A stretch of DNA of 38,116 nucleotides from CAYRKT01 sp964425005 (GTDB taxonomy: Bacteria; Synergistota; Synergistia; CAYRKT01), in NCBI GenBank assembly GCA_964425005.1, contig CAYRKT010000008.1, positions 1-38,116 on the forward strand, given 5' to 3'. Positions 13,935 through 22,115 of the stretch are shown piece after piece (within the stretch, counting starts at the first letter, position 1; every line of letters starts with the position of its first letter). The notes beneath the pieces are model-generated. The model was given only the letters and a program-made list of their open reading frames with translations. It was not told the DNA's origin and did not search any database. Position numbers and translations under genes: made by a program.

Positions 13935-16160
13935 CTAAGCAACATAGTTCCAGCTAAAAGAAACTTCGTTAGTTTGCGATACTTCATGGAAAAACAACCT
14001 TTTCTCACCAGAAGGGTGAAATATTCCTACTGAGAAAGAGGGAACCTTCCCAATGATTATGGGAACGACTCTCTTGACAGCTCCAGAAGAATCCATGTCA
14101 ACGAAAACCGCCCGGTGAGTTCCATCCCCAAACGGGCAGAAATGATATCCTACGCTATAAGACATACTCAGGCTTTTAAAAACACCAACTCTGTGGGATA
14201 CGCCGTTAATTTCCCGCATTTTTCTCATGAACCAGGAAATGTATTGGTGGAGGAATAAAGAGCCAGCGTATTTGGAAAGAAGTTCTTCCAAAGGCTCGGT
14301 ATCTTCAGAATCTTCATACAGAAAAACGGAGTAAGCTGGAACAGGAAACCCATTAAGGCAGAGGCTAGTGCCGTCATCGGAAGATGAGGCTTGATCTTGG
14401 GAATAAGAAGAATGCACAGAACTAGAAATCCTCAAAAACACAGGGTTCAGCACGCTCTTGAGGTACGAATAAAACATTTCTTGAAAGAGCTTGTAATCTC
14501 CAGAATCATAAGAAACTTCTTTTTTGGCAAGAATATCCTTGAGAAGAACACCAGTCTGCAAAAGCTTTTGGTAAAAAGTAGGCAAGTCTGAGGGCTCGGC
14601 CACTCCTGAGGAAAGGGAGCTAACCAAAAAGAGGACTAGCTTGGGAATCCTAAACAAAAAACGGTTTTTATCCTTGTCAGGAGATAATGGGCGGATATAC
14701 CCCTTCCAGAGGTAAAGGTTGTCCTTGAGGTAGTTGTCCTGCTCTTCTCCCTTATGGGAGATTAATACATACTCGTAGTAAGGGTCAAGCACTCTCAAGC
14801 GTTCACTATATTGAGGGCCAGGACGGTTATCAGAAATAGAGTTGCGTTTTTCGGAAATGTAGGTAGTATAGTACTCAACAGCTTTTTCCAAAAATCCGTC
14901 TAAAATAGGTGGAAGCAGGCTTTGAGAGTTTTCATCAGCCAAGAAAAGAGGAACTTCACTATTTTGTTTGGCTATATAATCCTCAAGGTTTATGACTCTA
15001 TGTTCGAACTGGAAACCCCGATAGACCGAAAAACCTGGGTTCCCAAGGTCTTTAGCGTGGTCAGAGGAGAAGGCGTATACGCCGTAAGACAGCTTCCTAT
15101 AGATTTTGGGAAGGAAAGCTATCTTTCCCAAAGAGGAGGATAGATTAACAAACTCATGCTTTTCCTCACCCTGACTAGTTTTACCTAGGAAGTCATTGAA
15201 AGAAATTTCACTTTCATAAGACCTTGAAGACAGAATACCCACTACAGGAACTTCTTCAATTTTGACGAAAGAAATATCCTTCTCTCTAACGGACCTCTCA
15301 AAAGCTTTCCTAAAATCCTCAAAACTCACTTTAAAAATGAAAAACAGGTTCAGAGACCTAACCTTATACTTGAGCAGGTAGTCACCAAAGTTTTTACCAT
15401 CAGAAAGAAACACCTCTCTCTTCCGAAAGGGAGTAGAACGAGAGCGGCTACTGGGAACAACCTGATTCAACCAAAAGGAAAACAGCACATAGCTACCGGG
15501 ACCGCTACCCCCGGAGAAAAAGTAGATGCTTTTTTCATAATCCTGGCGATTTACTCCTCCTCCAAGGCTGGAAGTGAAGGTGATCCATAAATGCTTCAAC
15601 ACTCTTTCAAATTCCTCTTTATCACCAGAAAGGAGCCGTTCCAGTCTTTGTTTTTCATCATCACTATAGGAAGAACCGCTACCGCTTTTTAGCGCAAAGA
15701 TGGGAGCAAGGTAACTAATGAAGTACCTGGTGGCCGTTTCAACCGCATCATAGCCCCTGGAAGGAGAGAAAGTACCGCCGATAGCAACGGCATTAGCCTC
15801 TTTGTCATCACGATTAGGAGTAAGCCCTCTCATCCAATATTCAAAACTTTCAGGGTAAAAACGACCAAAAATCTTATCATGGCCCTGACGAGAAAGGGCT
15901 TTTCCTAAATCAGACAGCTTGGAAAACAAGCCGCCTTTGGACAGGGGAACGCTAACCTCCACTTCAAACTCAAGGTTGTACTTCCCAATGTTCCGAACGG
16001 AAAAAGAAAGCTTTGACCTGAGTTCCCTAGGAACCCCAAGAGCCTCTTGCAGGTCATCCCCAGGAAACCGCAACAAAAGGAAAGGAGGAGGAGAAAAAGG
16101 TATAAGAGAAACTGGAAAGGGCTCCTGGCCGATTGGTACAGAGAAGCTTGGGTTCTTCAT
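13935..16160 (-). CDS. Large protein of unknown function, paralogue A
   Basis: About 741 aa, no recognised domain. Ser-, Phe- and Tyr-rich, soluble, with no signal peptide. Its N-terminus has a block (I-P-F-S-P-P-P, then RFPGDDLQEALG, about 20-42) that recurs in the gene just upstream (L-P-I-S-P-P-P, RFSGDDLSGAVG). Weaker matches run through the middle (SFEDFRKAFERSV against SYNDFSNAVLKSL) and the C-terminus. The pair therefore arose by tandem duplication. The frame opens at a GTG (16172), but the ATG at 16158-16160 gives an N-terminus of the same length as its paralogue. No good ribosome-binding site is seen. The gap to the upstream stop is 37 bases, so both lie in one operon. Confidence 0.75.
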   Translation of the reverse strand: MKNPSFSVPIGQEPFPVSLIPFSPPPFLLLRFPGDDLQEALGVPRELRSKLSFSVRNIGKYNLEFEVEVSVPLSKGGLFSKLSDLGKALSRQGHDKIFGRFYPESFEYWMRGLTPNRDDKEANAVAIGGTFSPSRGYDAVETATRYFISYLAPIFALKSGSGSSYSDDEKQRLERLLSGDKEEFERVLKHLWITFTSSLGGGVNRQDYEKSIYFFSGGSGPGSYVLFSFWLNQVVPSSRSRSTPFRKREVFLSDGKNFGDYLLKYKVRSLNLFFIFKVSFEDFRKAFERSVREKDISFVKIEEVPVVGILSSRSYESEISFNDFLGKTSQGEEKHEFVNLSSSLGKIAFLPKIYRKLSYGVYAFSSDHAKDLGNPGFSVYRGFQFEHRVINLEDYIAKQNSEVPLFLADENSQSLLPPILDGFLEKAVEYYTTYISEKRNSISDNRPGPQYSERLRVLDPYYEYVLISHKGEEQDNYLKDNLYLWKGYIRPLSPDKDKNRFLFRIPKLVLFLVSSLSSGVAEPSDLPTFYQKLLQTGVLLKDILAKKEVSYDSGDYKLFQEMFYSYLKSVLNPVFLRISSSVHSSYSQDQASSSDDGTSLCLNGFPVPAYSVFLYEDSEDTEPLEELLSKYAGSLFLHQYISWFMRKMREINGVSHRVGVFKSLSMSYSVGYHFCPFGDGTHRAVFVDMDSSGAVKRVVPIIIGKVPSFSVGIFHPSGEKRLFFHEVSQTNEVSFSWNYVA

Positions 16161-16197
16161 GTCAAATCGCACATATATTTTATCAAAGGAAAGAAAG

Positions 16198-18576
16198 CTA
16201 GGTATCCAGCTTGTTTACCCAATAGTAGGACAAAAAGTTAACCCAGGAAACCCCAAGGTCCACGCTGAAGAAAATATCTTTATCCCGATCGTTGTACACC
16301 AAAAGGGCTAGGGATGGAGAAGGGGCGGGAGGGGCCTGAAGCAGGTCTGAGCGAAGGATGCGTCCCCCAGGTCCAACCTCGGCGTTGACAAGAAACACCT
16401 TTCCAGAGCCCATACCAAAGAACATATCGGCAAAGTACTCGGCTTCGATGCTACTACCATACCCGTCATACTTATCGTTGACTTCGAGTTGCACAAAAGA
16501 AGTTCCAAACTTTTCTATCAGCGTCCTAGCAAAACGCACATAAGTTGTCAGACCAAAGATAGTGCTGGAAATATCGGAAAGGAGGTGAGAAAGGCGCAAC
16601 CTCTCACTATCGTCCTCTGGCAAAAGGCCGTAGGCTTCTTTGTTAGAAAGCTTCTCATACAAGTCGTTCCCGTAGAACAGAAGGGAGCGGTAGCTCAGAG
16701 GATTGCCATATAAGCACAGGTCCAAGAGTTCCTTCGCTTTCCATGGAAGATTGGGGAAAAGAGAGGAGAGGAAATCATCAGGAAGAATGCTGGAAATCCA
16801 GTAGGCATGGGATGAACCAAATATTCGGCTACAGAAATGTTTCCTGGCAAGCTGGTATCCCTTATCATCATCTTCAAACAAATTTCTCTTTTTCAAAGAC
16901 TCTTTCGGAGGTTTCTTTTGCTTATCTCCCAAACAAAAAGAAGAAAGTAAGGAGTAGGCATAGTTAAAGTGGTCAATGGTCAGAAAGCCGAGTGAGGATA
17001 AAGTCAAAAGCCTGAGCAGGGGCTCAGGAGCGGCCAGAGAGTGCGGTGATTTCTGGTCTTCATAACCTCCCCAAAAGGCGTTTGCCAAATCCAGAACCTT
17101 TTGATCATCTTCCCCCCGAACAAAGCTTTCGTAGAGAGGAGATTCAGCTATATCATCACCAAACCTCCTTCCCACCAGCCCCAAAAAGCTACCGTAAGTG
17201 TCCTTAGGGCGGAAGATGAAGTTAAACCATTTCTTTATGCCTGCTTTCAACTTCCCCTTTCCCCAGAGGCGGTATTTTTCATAACGCTCCTCCTTTGGGG
17301 GAGTATAAGAAGAAATTGGATAAAACTTATTGTTTTCAGACTCGTCATTTTGTTTCAAGGCAAACTTCAACTTCCCATAATCTCTTTCAAAAGACTTCTT
17401 GTACAAGACAAATCCAGAAGAAACATCTCTAAAAAGAATATTGGACGGGCGGAATCCAGGAAGGGAAGCTAGGGAAGCTGGTATATGCTCGTCTGAAAAT
17501 ACTGACTTGGCGTAAATACTAAAAATGACAGAATCAAACCTCACCCTTATTCCATCAATAACCAGGTGATAGTCTTCAACAACAAAACCATCAAACTTGA
17601 GATCAGCGGAATCCGGCCTAGAGCCGTAATGGACAAAAACCGGATTTTTAAGGGACTTCAAAACGGCGTTTGAAAAATCGTTATAAGAGATTGAGGCAAA
17701 AACCAACCAGTTTCCTATCACACTAAAAGATGAAAAAATAGCTTCATCCAGGTTTCCGGGGTTCATTCCTTGAGTGATATCGCTTAAGCTTGAGAACTTA
17801 ACCAGAGGAGAGTCGTCTGGGGAAAGAGAGTGTTCTAAGGAGAACGAAAAAGGAATAACGACCGAAACTATCCTTCCAGAAGAGTTTTTCTTAAAGAAGA
17901 ATGGCAAAGAGAAGCGGTAACTGCCTGAAACCCTAGAAGAAAGCTTTTCGGCGGTGCTAAAAAACACATACCAAAATGCATCAACAAGCTCATTATTTGA
18001 GAAGCTTTTCAAAGTGAGGGCCTTCAAAGCCTCTTCATAGGAAAGATCAAAAAACGAAGAGTTAGAGTTTCTGACCGCCCTTAAATATCCTGGAAATGTA
18101 GTAAACGTGGTAGCGATATAAGTCCCCTCCTCGCCTCCTTCTTGGGGAAATACTGGGGGAATAAACTTTTCAAATACTTTTTTCCAAGAGGAAAGCGATT
18201 GTTTGCTAAAAGCACTAAGAGTGGAGCTAGACTCAACAGAATCAAAGTAGACCTGAACAGCACTTTTCAAAAAGGTTGAAACCTCTAAAGGATCAGAGAA
18301 AGAAAGGGTAGAGCGAAAAGCTCCCTCTTCATTTGAAGCTCTCTTATCAAAAAAGTATGACATGACTTCCTTCACTAAACGCTCATCCGCCCATTTTGGG
18401 GCATGAAGCTTTGAAAAGGGGCCAAAGGAAAACTTAAGGGAAACGTTGATACTGTTGCCCACCGCCCCAGAAAGATCATCACCAGAAAACCTTATGAAAG
18501 ATAAAGGAGGAGGGGATATAGGCAACAATACCCCAGGTACCAGGTTATCTTTAAAGGAATTCAGTTCCATGCTCAT
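16198..18576 (-). CDS. Large protein of unknown function, paralogue B
   Basis: 792 aa, no recognised domain. It shares with paralogue A (13935-16160) the N-terminal P-x-S-P-P-P...R-F-x-G-D-D-L block, an internal S-(F/Y)-x-D-F segment and a similar C-terminal strand-rich end. Composition is rich in Ser, Phe and Tyr. There are two possible starts (ATG AGC ATG, 18576 or 18570), neither with a convincing ribosome-binding site. A strong promoter at 18653-18681 gives a leader of about 75 nt. The size and paired arrangement suggest a two-subunit assembly, but that is only a guess. Confidence 0.75.
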   Translation of the reverse strand: MSMELNSFKDNLVPGVLLPISPPPLSFIRFSGDDLSGAVGNSINVSLKFSFGPFSKLHAPKWADERLVKEVMSYFFDKRASNEEGAFRSTLSFSDPLEVSTFLKSAVQVYFDSVESSSTLSAFSKQSLSSWKKVFEKFIPPVFPQEGGEEGTYIATTFTTFPGYLRAVRNSNSSFFDLSYEEALKALTLKSFSNNELVDAFWYVFFSTAEKLSSRVSGSYRFSLPFFFKKNSSGRIVSVVIPFSFSLEHSLSPDDSPLVKFSSLSDITQGMNPGNLDEAIFSSFSVIGNWLVFASISYNDFSNAVLKSLKNPVFVHYGSRPDSADLKFDGFVVEDYHLVIDGIRVRFDSVIFSIYAKSVFSDEHIPASLASLPGFRPSNILFRDVSSGFVLYKKSFERDYGKLKFALKQNDESENNKFYPISSYTPPKEERYEKYRLWGKGKLKAGIKKWFNFIFRPKDTYGSFLGLVGRRFGDDIAESPLYESFVRGEDDQKVLDLANAFWGGYEDQKSPHSLAAPEPLLRLLTLSSLGFLTIDHFNYAYSLLSSFCLGDKQKKPPKESLKKRNLFEDDDKGYQLARKHFCSRIFGSSHAYWISSILPDDFLSSLFPNLPWKAKELLDLCLYGNPLSYRSLLFYGNDLYEKLSNKEAYGLLPEDDSERLRLSHLLSDISSTIFGLTTYVRFARTLIEKFGTSFVQLEVNDKYDGYGSSIEAEYFADMFFGMGSGKVFLVNAEVGPGGRILRSDLLQAPPAPSPSLALLVYNDRDKDIFFSVDLGVSWVNFLSYYWVNKLDT

Positions 18577-18652
18577 AACCCGTCAATAAAAATAGTACCA
18601 AAAGCCGTAATCTCAGTTCCAGCAGGCTCTACCACGTCTATCCACCACGAGA

Positions 18653-18681
18653 AGAGTACCACAAAGGATTTGATTTGTCAA
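18653..18681 (-). promoter_or_regulatory. Promoter of the paralogue B-A operon
   Basis: Minus strand: TTGACA (18676-18681), 17-bp spacer, TACTCT (18653-18658). Confidence 0.75.
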
Positions 18682-18738
18682 CACCAGCCCTGCCCTGAGA
18701 GAAGACCGTTGACAAGTAAGAAGCCGGGGCCTAAACTT

Positions 18739-19175
18739 ATGCCAGGTAGAAGAGAAGCAGACCTAGGATGGGAAACGCTGGTATTGTGGGACAAACCAGA
18801 AACCTACGGCATCGCTAAGAAGCGGCTAGATGTTCGTTTGCGAAAAAGCGCCTTTAACTCGAAGCGGTCAGCAAAAGAGGCTCTAGAGAAGATCATATCG
18901 GGAATAAAGGCACCACATATTGTCCTATCCTTCAACAATGAGGGGTTTTTGGCACCAGAAACAATAGAAGAAATGTTGAGGGGGTGGGTTACACCGTCAA
19001 GCTTTCCCGCCCACACAGGAGATATATCGGTTCGGTGATTGGCATCTACAATCCAAAAGGAGAAAAGGTGGGAAGGGTATCCCACACCCAAAACAAAGAG
19101 TTTCTGTTTGTGGCAACTCAGCAAAGGCGTGTTTTTGAGGAAATAAGAAGTATAGCAGAACTTCATCTGGTGTAA
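18739..19175 (+). pseudogene. Decayed D12-class adenine DNA methylase (C-terminal remnant)
   Basis: The plus strand reads WETLVLWDKPETYGIAKKR, then RKSAFNSKRSAKEAL, then VLSFNNEGF. These are hallmarks of the C-terminal half of D12-type N6-adenine DNA methylases. The reading then shifts frame at a G-rich run near 18978-18988 and continues as GYTVKLSRPHRRYIGSVIGIYN up to 19175, again typical of the family end. The catalytic DPPY half that should precede WETLV is missing. Both the truncation and the frameshift mark it as dead. It sits beside a tRNA gene and a transposable element, in a patch that has clearly been rearranged. Confidence 0.8.
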
Positions 19176-19183
19176 AAGAAAAT

Positions 19184-19259
19184 TGGCGGGGGCGGTAGGA
19201 TTCGAACCTACGACCTTTCGCTTAGAAGGCAATCGCTCTTTCCGCTGAGCTACGCCCCC
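19184..19259 (-). tRNA. tRNA-Arg (TCT anticodon, reads AGA)
   Basis: A complete 76-nt cloverleaf. Acceptor GGGGGCG with CGCCCCC, discriminator G, encoded CCA; anticodon loop CTTCTAA; T-loop TTCGAAT in stem GTAGG/CCTAC. It shares its 5' half and the preceding GAGGCT with the truncated tRNA at 20585-20618. Confidence 0.96.
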
Positions 19260-19269
19260 AGCCTCAAGC

Positions 19270-19298
19270 ATAATACCACAAGCTCCGGGTTTTGAAAA
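19270..19298 (-). promoter_or_regulatory. Promoter of tRNA-Arg
   Basis: Minus strand: TTTTCA (19293-19298), 17-bp spacer, TATTAT (19270-19275), 10 bases before the mature 5' end. Confidence 0.55.
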
Positions 19299-19299
19299 C

Positions 19300-20584
19300 A
19301 GGAACACACGGACTTCCCCACATCTGCCAGGGAAGGAAGTGGAGTAGTTGCAGATGTGCTATTATATACACGTATCTTGAAGAACACACCATGCGATATT
19401 AACAAGAACGATGATGCTTAAAGCTTTCAAGTACCGCCTTTATCCCACCAAACCCCAGGCCCGAGACCTGGAACGCACCTTAGAGCTTTGCCGCCAACTC
19501 TACAACGCCGCTTTGCAGGAACGCAGAGACGCCTACCGTAAGGCGGGCAGGTCAGTAGGCTTCTACGAGCAGAAGCGCCATCTTCCTGAAATAAGGGCCG
19601 AGCTACCGGAGTACAAAGGCATCCACTCCCAGGTTCTCCAAGACGTTATCCAGCGGGTGGACAGGGCCTTCCAGGGGTTCTTCCGGCGGGTAAAACAGGG
19701 ACAGAAGCCCGGCTATCCCCGCTTCAAGGGGAAGGGGCGCTACGACAGCTTTACCTTCCCCCAGGCCGGGAGTACTGGGATCAAGGTGCAGGAGGGTGGG
19801 AAGCGGGTGTTCATTCACGGCATCGGCTCGGTGAAGGTGAAACTCCACCGCCCCCTGGAAGGCAGGATCAAGACCGCCACGGTCAAGCGGGAAGGGGAAT
19901 ACTGGTACGTCGTCTTTATCTGTGAGGTGGACCCAAAGCCTCTTCCTTCCAACGACCGGGCCGTGGGGATAGACCTGGGCACCAACCCACACTTTCTAGT
20001 AACCTCCGAGGGTGAAATGGTGGAAGCACCCAGGTACTACCAGAAGGCCCAAGCGAGGCTTGCCAGAAAGCAGAGAGAACTCTCTAAGAAAAAGAGGGGC
20101 AGTTCTCGCTGGAAACGTGTAAAGAGGGAACTAGCTAAGCTCCACAGAAAGATCGCCAACCAGCGCAAGGACTTCCACCACAAAATAGCGAGGAGGCTGG
20201 TCAATGCTTACGGAACCATCGTCCACGAGGACTTAAATGTTGCTGGTCTGGCCCGTGGCTATCTTTCCAAGGGTGTTCTAGATGCGGGCTGGGAACAGTT
20301 TTTGCAAATCCTTGCCTACAAAGCGGAAGAGGCTGGTAGGCGGGTAGTGAGGGTAGACCCCAAGTATACGAGCCAGGAGTGCCCGGTGTGCGGCCACCGG
20401 GAGAAGAGGCCCTTGTGGGTCAGGGAGTATACCTGTTCCGCCTGTAAAACTCCCCTGCATCGGGACGTGGCCGCCGCAAGGAACATCCTGGTAAGGGCCT
20501 GGACGGGGCCTTCGGGGATGGATACGGCGATGGTCGTTCCATCTGAACCGAGAAGCCCCGCTCTTCGGAGTGGGGAGTCGTCAC
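19300..20584 (+). mobile_element. IS200/IS605-type element carrying only tnpB
   Basis: A single tnpB with no tnpA beside it. The left boundary is uncertain and is placed upstream of a 9-bp inverted repeat (19319-19327 with 19350-19358), which resembles an IS605 left-end hairpin. The right end is inferred at the GTCAC near 20580-20584, just after a stem (CCCC...GGGG at about 20555-20575) of the kind that ends the omega-RNA scaffold. Base composition is richer in G+C than the neighbours. Beyond the right end lies the 5' half of a tRNA gene; no matching 3' half is found on the left side. Confidence 0.75.
19319..19358. repeat. Left-end hairpin of the tnpB element
   Basis: CACATCTGC (19319-19327) and its inverted copy GCAGATGTG (19350-19358), with a 22-nt loop. 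This is the subterminal palindrome expected for recognition by a Y1 transposase supplied in trans. Confidence 0.5.
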
Positions 20585-20607
20585 AAGGCGCCTGCTCTTT
20601 CCGCTAA
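19414..20607 (+). CDS. tnpB: TnpB RNA-guided nuclease of an IS605-type element
   Basis: Compact RuvC nuclease related to Cas12. It uses an RNA (omega RNA) made from the 3' end of its own gene and beyond. Visible: N-terminal KAFKYRLYPT, RuvC-I aspartate in VGIDLG (about residue 184), RuvC-II glutamate in HEDLNV (about 271), zinc finger CPVCG...CSAC (about 322-343) and RuvC-III aspartate in HRDVAAARN (about 350). All three catalytic acids are present, so it should be active. 397 aa is normal. The last seven or so codons read past the inferred element end into the tRNA remnant, so the C-terminal tail comes from the target site. The start may be either of two adjacent ATGs (19411 or 19414). Confidence 0.92.
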   Translation: MLKAFKYRLYPTKPQARDLERTLELCRQLYNAALQERRDAYRKAGRSVGFYEQKRHLPEIRAELPEYKGIHSQVLQDVIQRVDRAFQGFFRRVKQGQKPGYPRFKGKGRYDSFTFPQAGSTGIKVQEGGKRVFIHGIGSVKVKLHRPLEGRIKTATVKREGEYWYVVFICEVDPKPLPSNDRAVGIDLGTNPHFLVTSEGEMVEAPRYYQKAQARLARKQRELSKKKRGSSRWKRVKRELAKLHRKIANQRKDFHHKIARRLVNAYGTIVHEDLNVAGLARGYLSKGVLDAGWEQFLQILAYKAEEAGRRVVRVDPKYTSQECPVCGHREKRPLWVREYTCSACKTPLHRDVAAARNILVRAWTGPSGMDTAMVVPSEPRSPALRSGESSQGACSFR

Positions 20608-20618
20608 GCTACGCCCCC
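20585..20618 (-). pseudogene. Truncated tRNA gene (5' half)
   Basis: Thirty-four bases identical in layout to the 5' half of the tRNA-Arg at 19184-19259: acceptor GGGGGCG, then TAGCTTAGCGGAAAGAGC, then an anticodon stem GGCGC and the loop start CTT. It stops exactly at the right end of the tnpB element. The anticodon is cut after its first base (T), so identity is lost. The break falls in the anticodon loop. The 3' half is not found on the other side of the element, implying a deletion. Confidence 0.8.
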
Positions 20619-20634
20619 AGCCTCAAACATGGTA

Positions 20635-21147
20635 TCACGAACTCTTGTCCAGAGGAAGACTCTCAAAGTAGAGCCGATTGTTCTCCCCACCAGGAACATA
20701 AAAGAACCAGCCAACAGAAAACCAGACCCCTCGCTTGTTGTCCATAAACTGAACCCTACGGTCAAAGACGATAAGGTTGATGCCGTACCTCTGGAAGAGC
20801 TTCCCCCTAAACACTCCCTCAAGAGTCGTCACAGGGAGGAGAAAAGCGAAGAACTTGTTGAAGGAGTAGGCCCGCTCCAAAAACTCGTCTTTCAGAGAGT
20901 ATGGGGGATTGGTGATAATCCCGTCAAAATCAAAGTCCGGAGAGAACGATAAAAAGTCCTCACATGTGGAGATAAGCTTATACTCGCTTTGAGAAGAGAA
21001 AAACTCTCTTATCCCGGAGCCGTGTTCGCAATCGGTAGGCTCCCATATAGTCTTGACCTCTTGCGGTATATACTTCAATAGCGGCTTTATTGCGTTGGGC
21101 GGGGTCTTGTAGGTGTCAACTTTTTCCCTCCTGACATAGTCAATCAT
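20635..21147 (-). CDS. Phage-type N6-adenine methyltransferase
   Basis: Small SAM-dependent methylase, about 170 aa. An SAM-binding segment IWEPTDCEHGSGIREF (about 29-45) corresponds to the WEP.CGEG block seen in phage adenine methylases. The catalytic NPPYS is at about 78-82, followed by LKDEFLERA. The substrate is probably DNA adenine; no partner endonuclease is seen. The frame opens at 21195, but that lies upstream of the -10 box. The real start is the ATG at 21145-21147, or the GTG at 21157-21159, which has the better GAGGTG site. The stop is 17 bases before the truncated tRNA. Confidence 0.82.
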   Translation of the reverse strand: MIDYVRREKVDTYKTPPNAIKPLLKYIPQEVKTIWEPTDCEHGSGIREFFSSQSEYKLISTCEDFLSFSPDFDFDGIITNPPYSLKDEFLERAYSFNKFFAFLLPVTTLEGVFRGKLFQRYGINLIVFDRRVQFMDNKRGVWFSVGWFFYVPGGENNRLYFESLPLDKSS

Positions 21148-21185
21148 AGCCGTTTTCACTCCCCTCACCTCACTTTCCAGTTTGG

Positions 21186-21214
21186 ATAGTACCACCAGGC
21201 TTTTGCCTTGTCAA
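21186..21214 (-). promoter_or_regulatory. Promoter of the adenine methylase gene
   Basis: Minus strand: TTGACA (21209-21214), 17-bp spacer, TACTAT (21186-21191). It rules out the upstream start codon of the downstream gene. Confidence 0.78.
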
Positions 21215-21237
21215 GACCCTAAAAGAGGGAGATTTGG

Positions 21238-21678
21238 ATGCCAGGAAATGGTTATGATAGGGATATGGAAAGGGGTAAAAGCAACAACAGCTATAGTATC
21301 AAGAGCCTTATAACAAAGGTTTGCAGGGGTCTTTATGGAGGAAATGAGGAAGAGCTTGAGAGGAAAGAAAAAAGGCTCACGGGTCTTCTGAGGGGAAAAG
21401 AGGAACATGTGTTGATGTATGCCCTGTACAGGCTGGCCGATATCCTACTGCCGGAAGAGCCGGACGAGCTTGGAGTGAAAGACGCCAGCGGGAGCAAGGA
21501 GGGCTGGAAGGCTTTGGAGGAGCTAGTAAAGAGGGGAATGGCCGTCCAGGTGGGAAGCAGGAAGGCCAGGTTGCTCGAAGAGGAGTACGAGAGATGCCGG
21601 GAGGAGGCGCTGGCTTCCTTGGGAGAAGAGGGGCTTGAGGAACTGGACCTGGCGATAGAGGACTTCATAGAAACTTGA
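21238..21678 (+). CDS. Hypothetical charged helical protein, 146 aa
   Basis: Not recognised. Glu-, Lys- and Arg-rich, predicted almost entirely helical after residue 20, soluble. ATG at 21238-21240 is preceded by GAGGGAG at good spacing. It diverges from the adenine methylase; no clear promoter was found between them on this strand. Downstream is the 780-bp region without genes. Confidence 0.65.
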   Translation: MPGNGYDRDMERGKSNNSYSIKSLITKVCRGLYGGNEEELERKEKRLTGLLRGKEEHVLMYALYRLADILLPEEPDELGVKDASGSKEGWKALEELVKRGMAVQVGSRKARLLEEEYERCREEALASLGEEGLEELDLAIEDFIET

Positions 21679-22115
21679 AAAACAAGTAAAAAGCATTCCA
21701 CTAAAGAAAGGAAAAGGAAAGAAGAGATCAGTCCTGTAGCCAAGTTCCAAAAATAACTTGGAACCATTCCAAAAAACATTTCTTTTAATCCCAACCTTCC
21801 AGGCGTTCTTCCGGCCCCCTCTCGGGGCCGGGTGTATCCTTTATTATGCCTTCTTACACTTACCAGCACCGGGATACCAGTATACTGCCGGGAAAAACAT
21901 TTACTTTTCTTTTTGAGATTCTTCTAGCTTTTTAGCTAATGATCTTGGGTAAAAAGATTTTCCTGGGAGTTTTTATTCAAAAATCTGGATATTAGCAAAT
22001 ACTGCTACTTTCTACACTATCAAACTTCATAAGACTCCACCTTGTTCTACTCTCACCTTGTTTGGTGATTTCTCCTGGGTGGTGGTTGGTGGGTGGGGTT
22101 TGAAGACGCTTAATA
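21679..22115. other. Non-coding stretch with hairpins
   Basis: No gene seen on either strand. Contents: two mutually exclusive 7-bp hairpins over 21740-21764 (CCAAGTT/AACTTGG or GTTCCAA/TTGGAAC); a perfect 8-bp GC hairpin (21811-21818 with 21824-21831, loop CTCTC); a 10-bp palindrome CAGTATACTG near 21880; then AT-rich DNA up to about 22080. It could hold regulatory sites for the RNA downstream or an origin; the sequence does not settle this. Confidence 0.45.

Noticed and set aside
13935..18576. CRISPR-Cas large subunits as identity for the paralogue pair
   Set aside because: Size fits, but no Cas motif, array or other cas gene is present.
18804..19307. 167-codon minus-strand frame
   Set aside because: It runs antisense to the methylase remnant and through the tRNA-Arg gene; its apparent protein is a shadow.
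21811..21831. GC hairpin as a terminator for the 21238-21678 gene
   Set aside because: It lies 130 bases past the stop and lacks a proper T-tract on either strand, so it is recorded only as part of the non-coding stretch.
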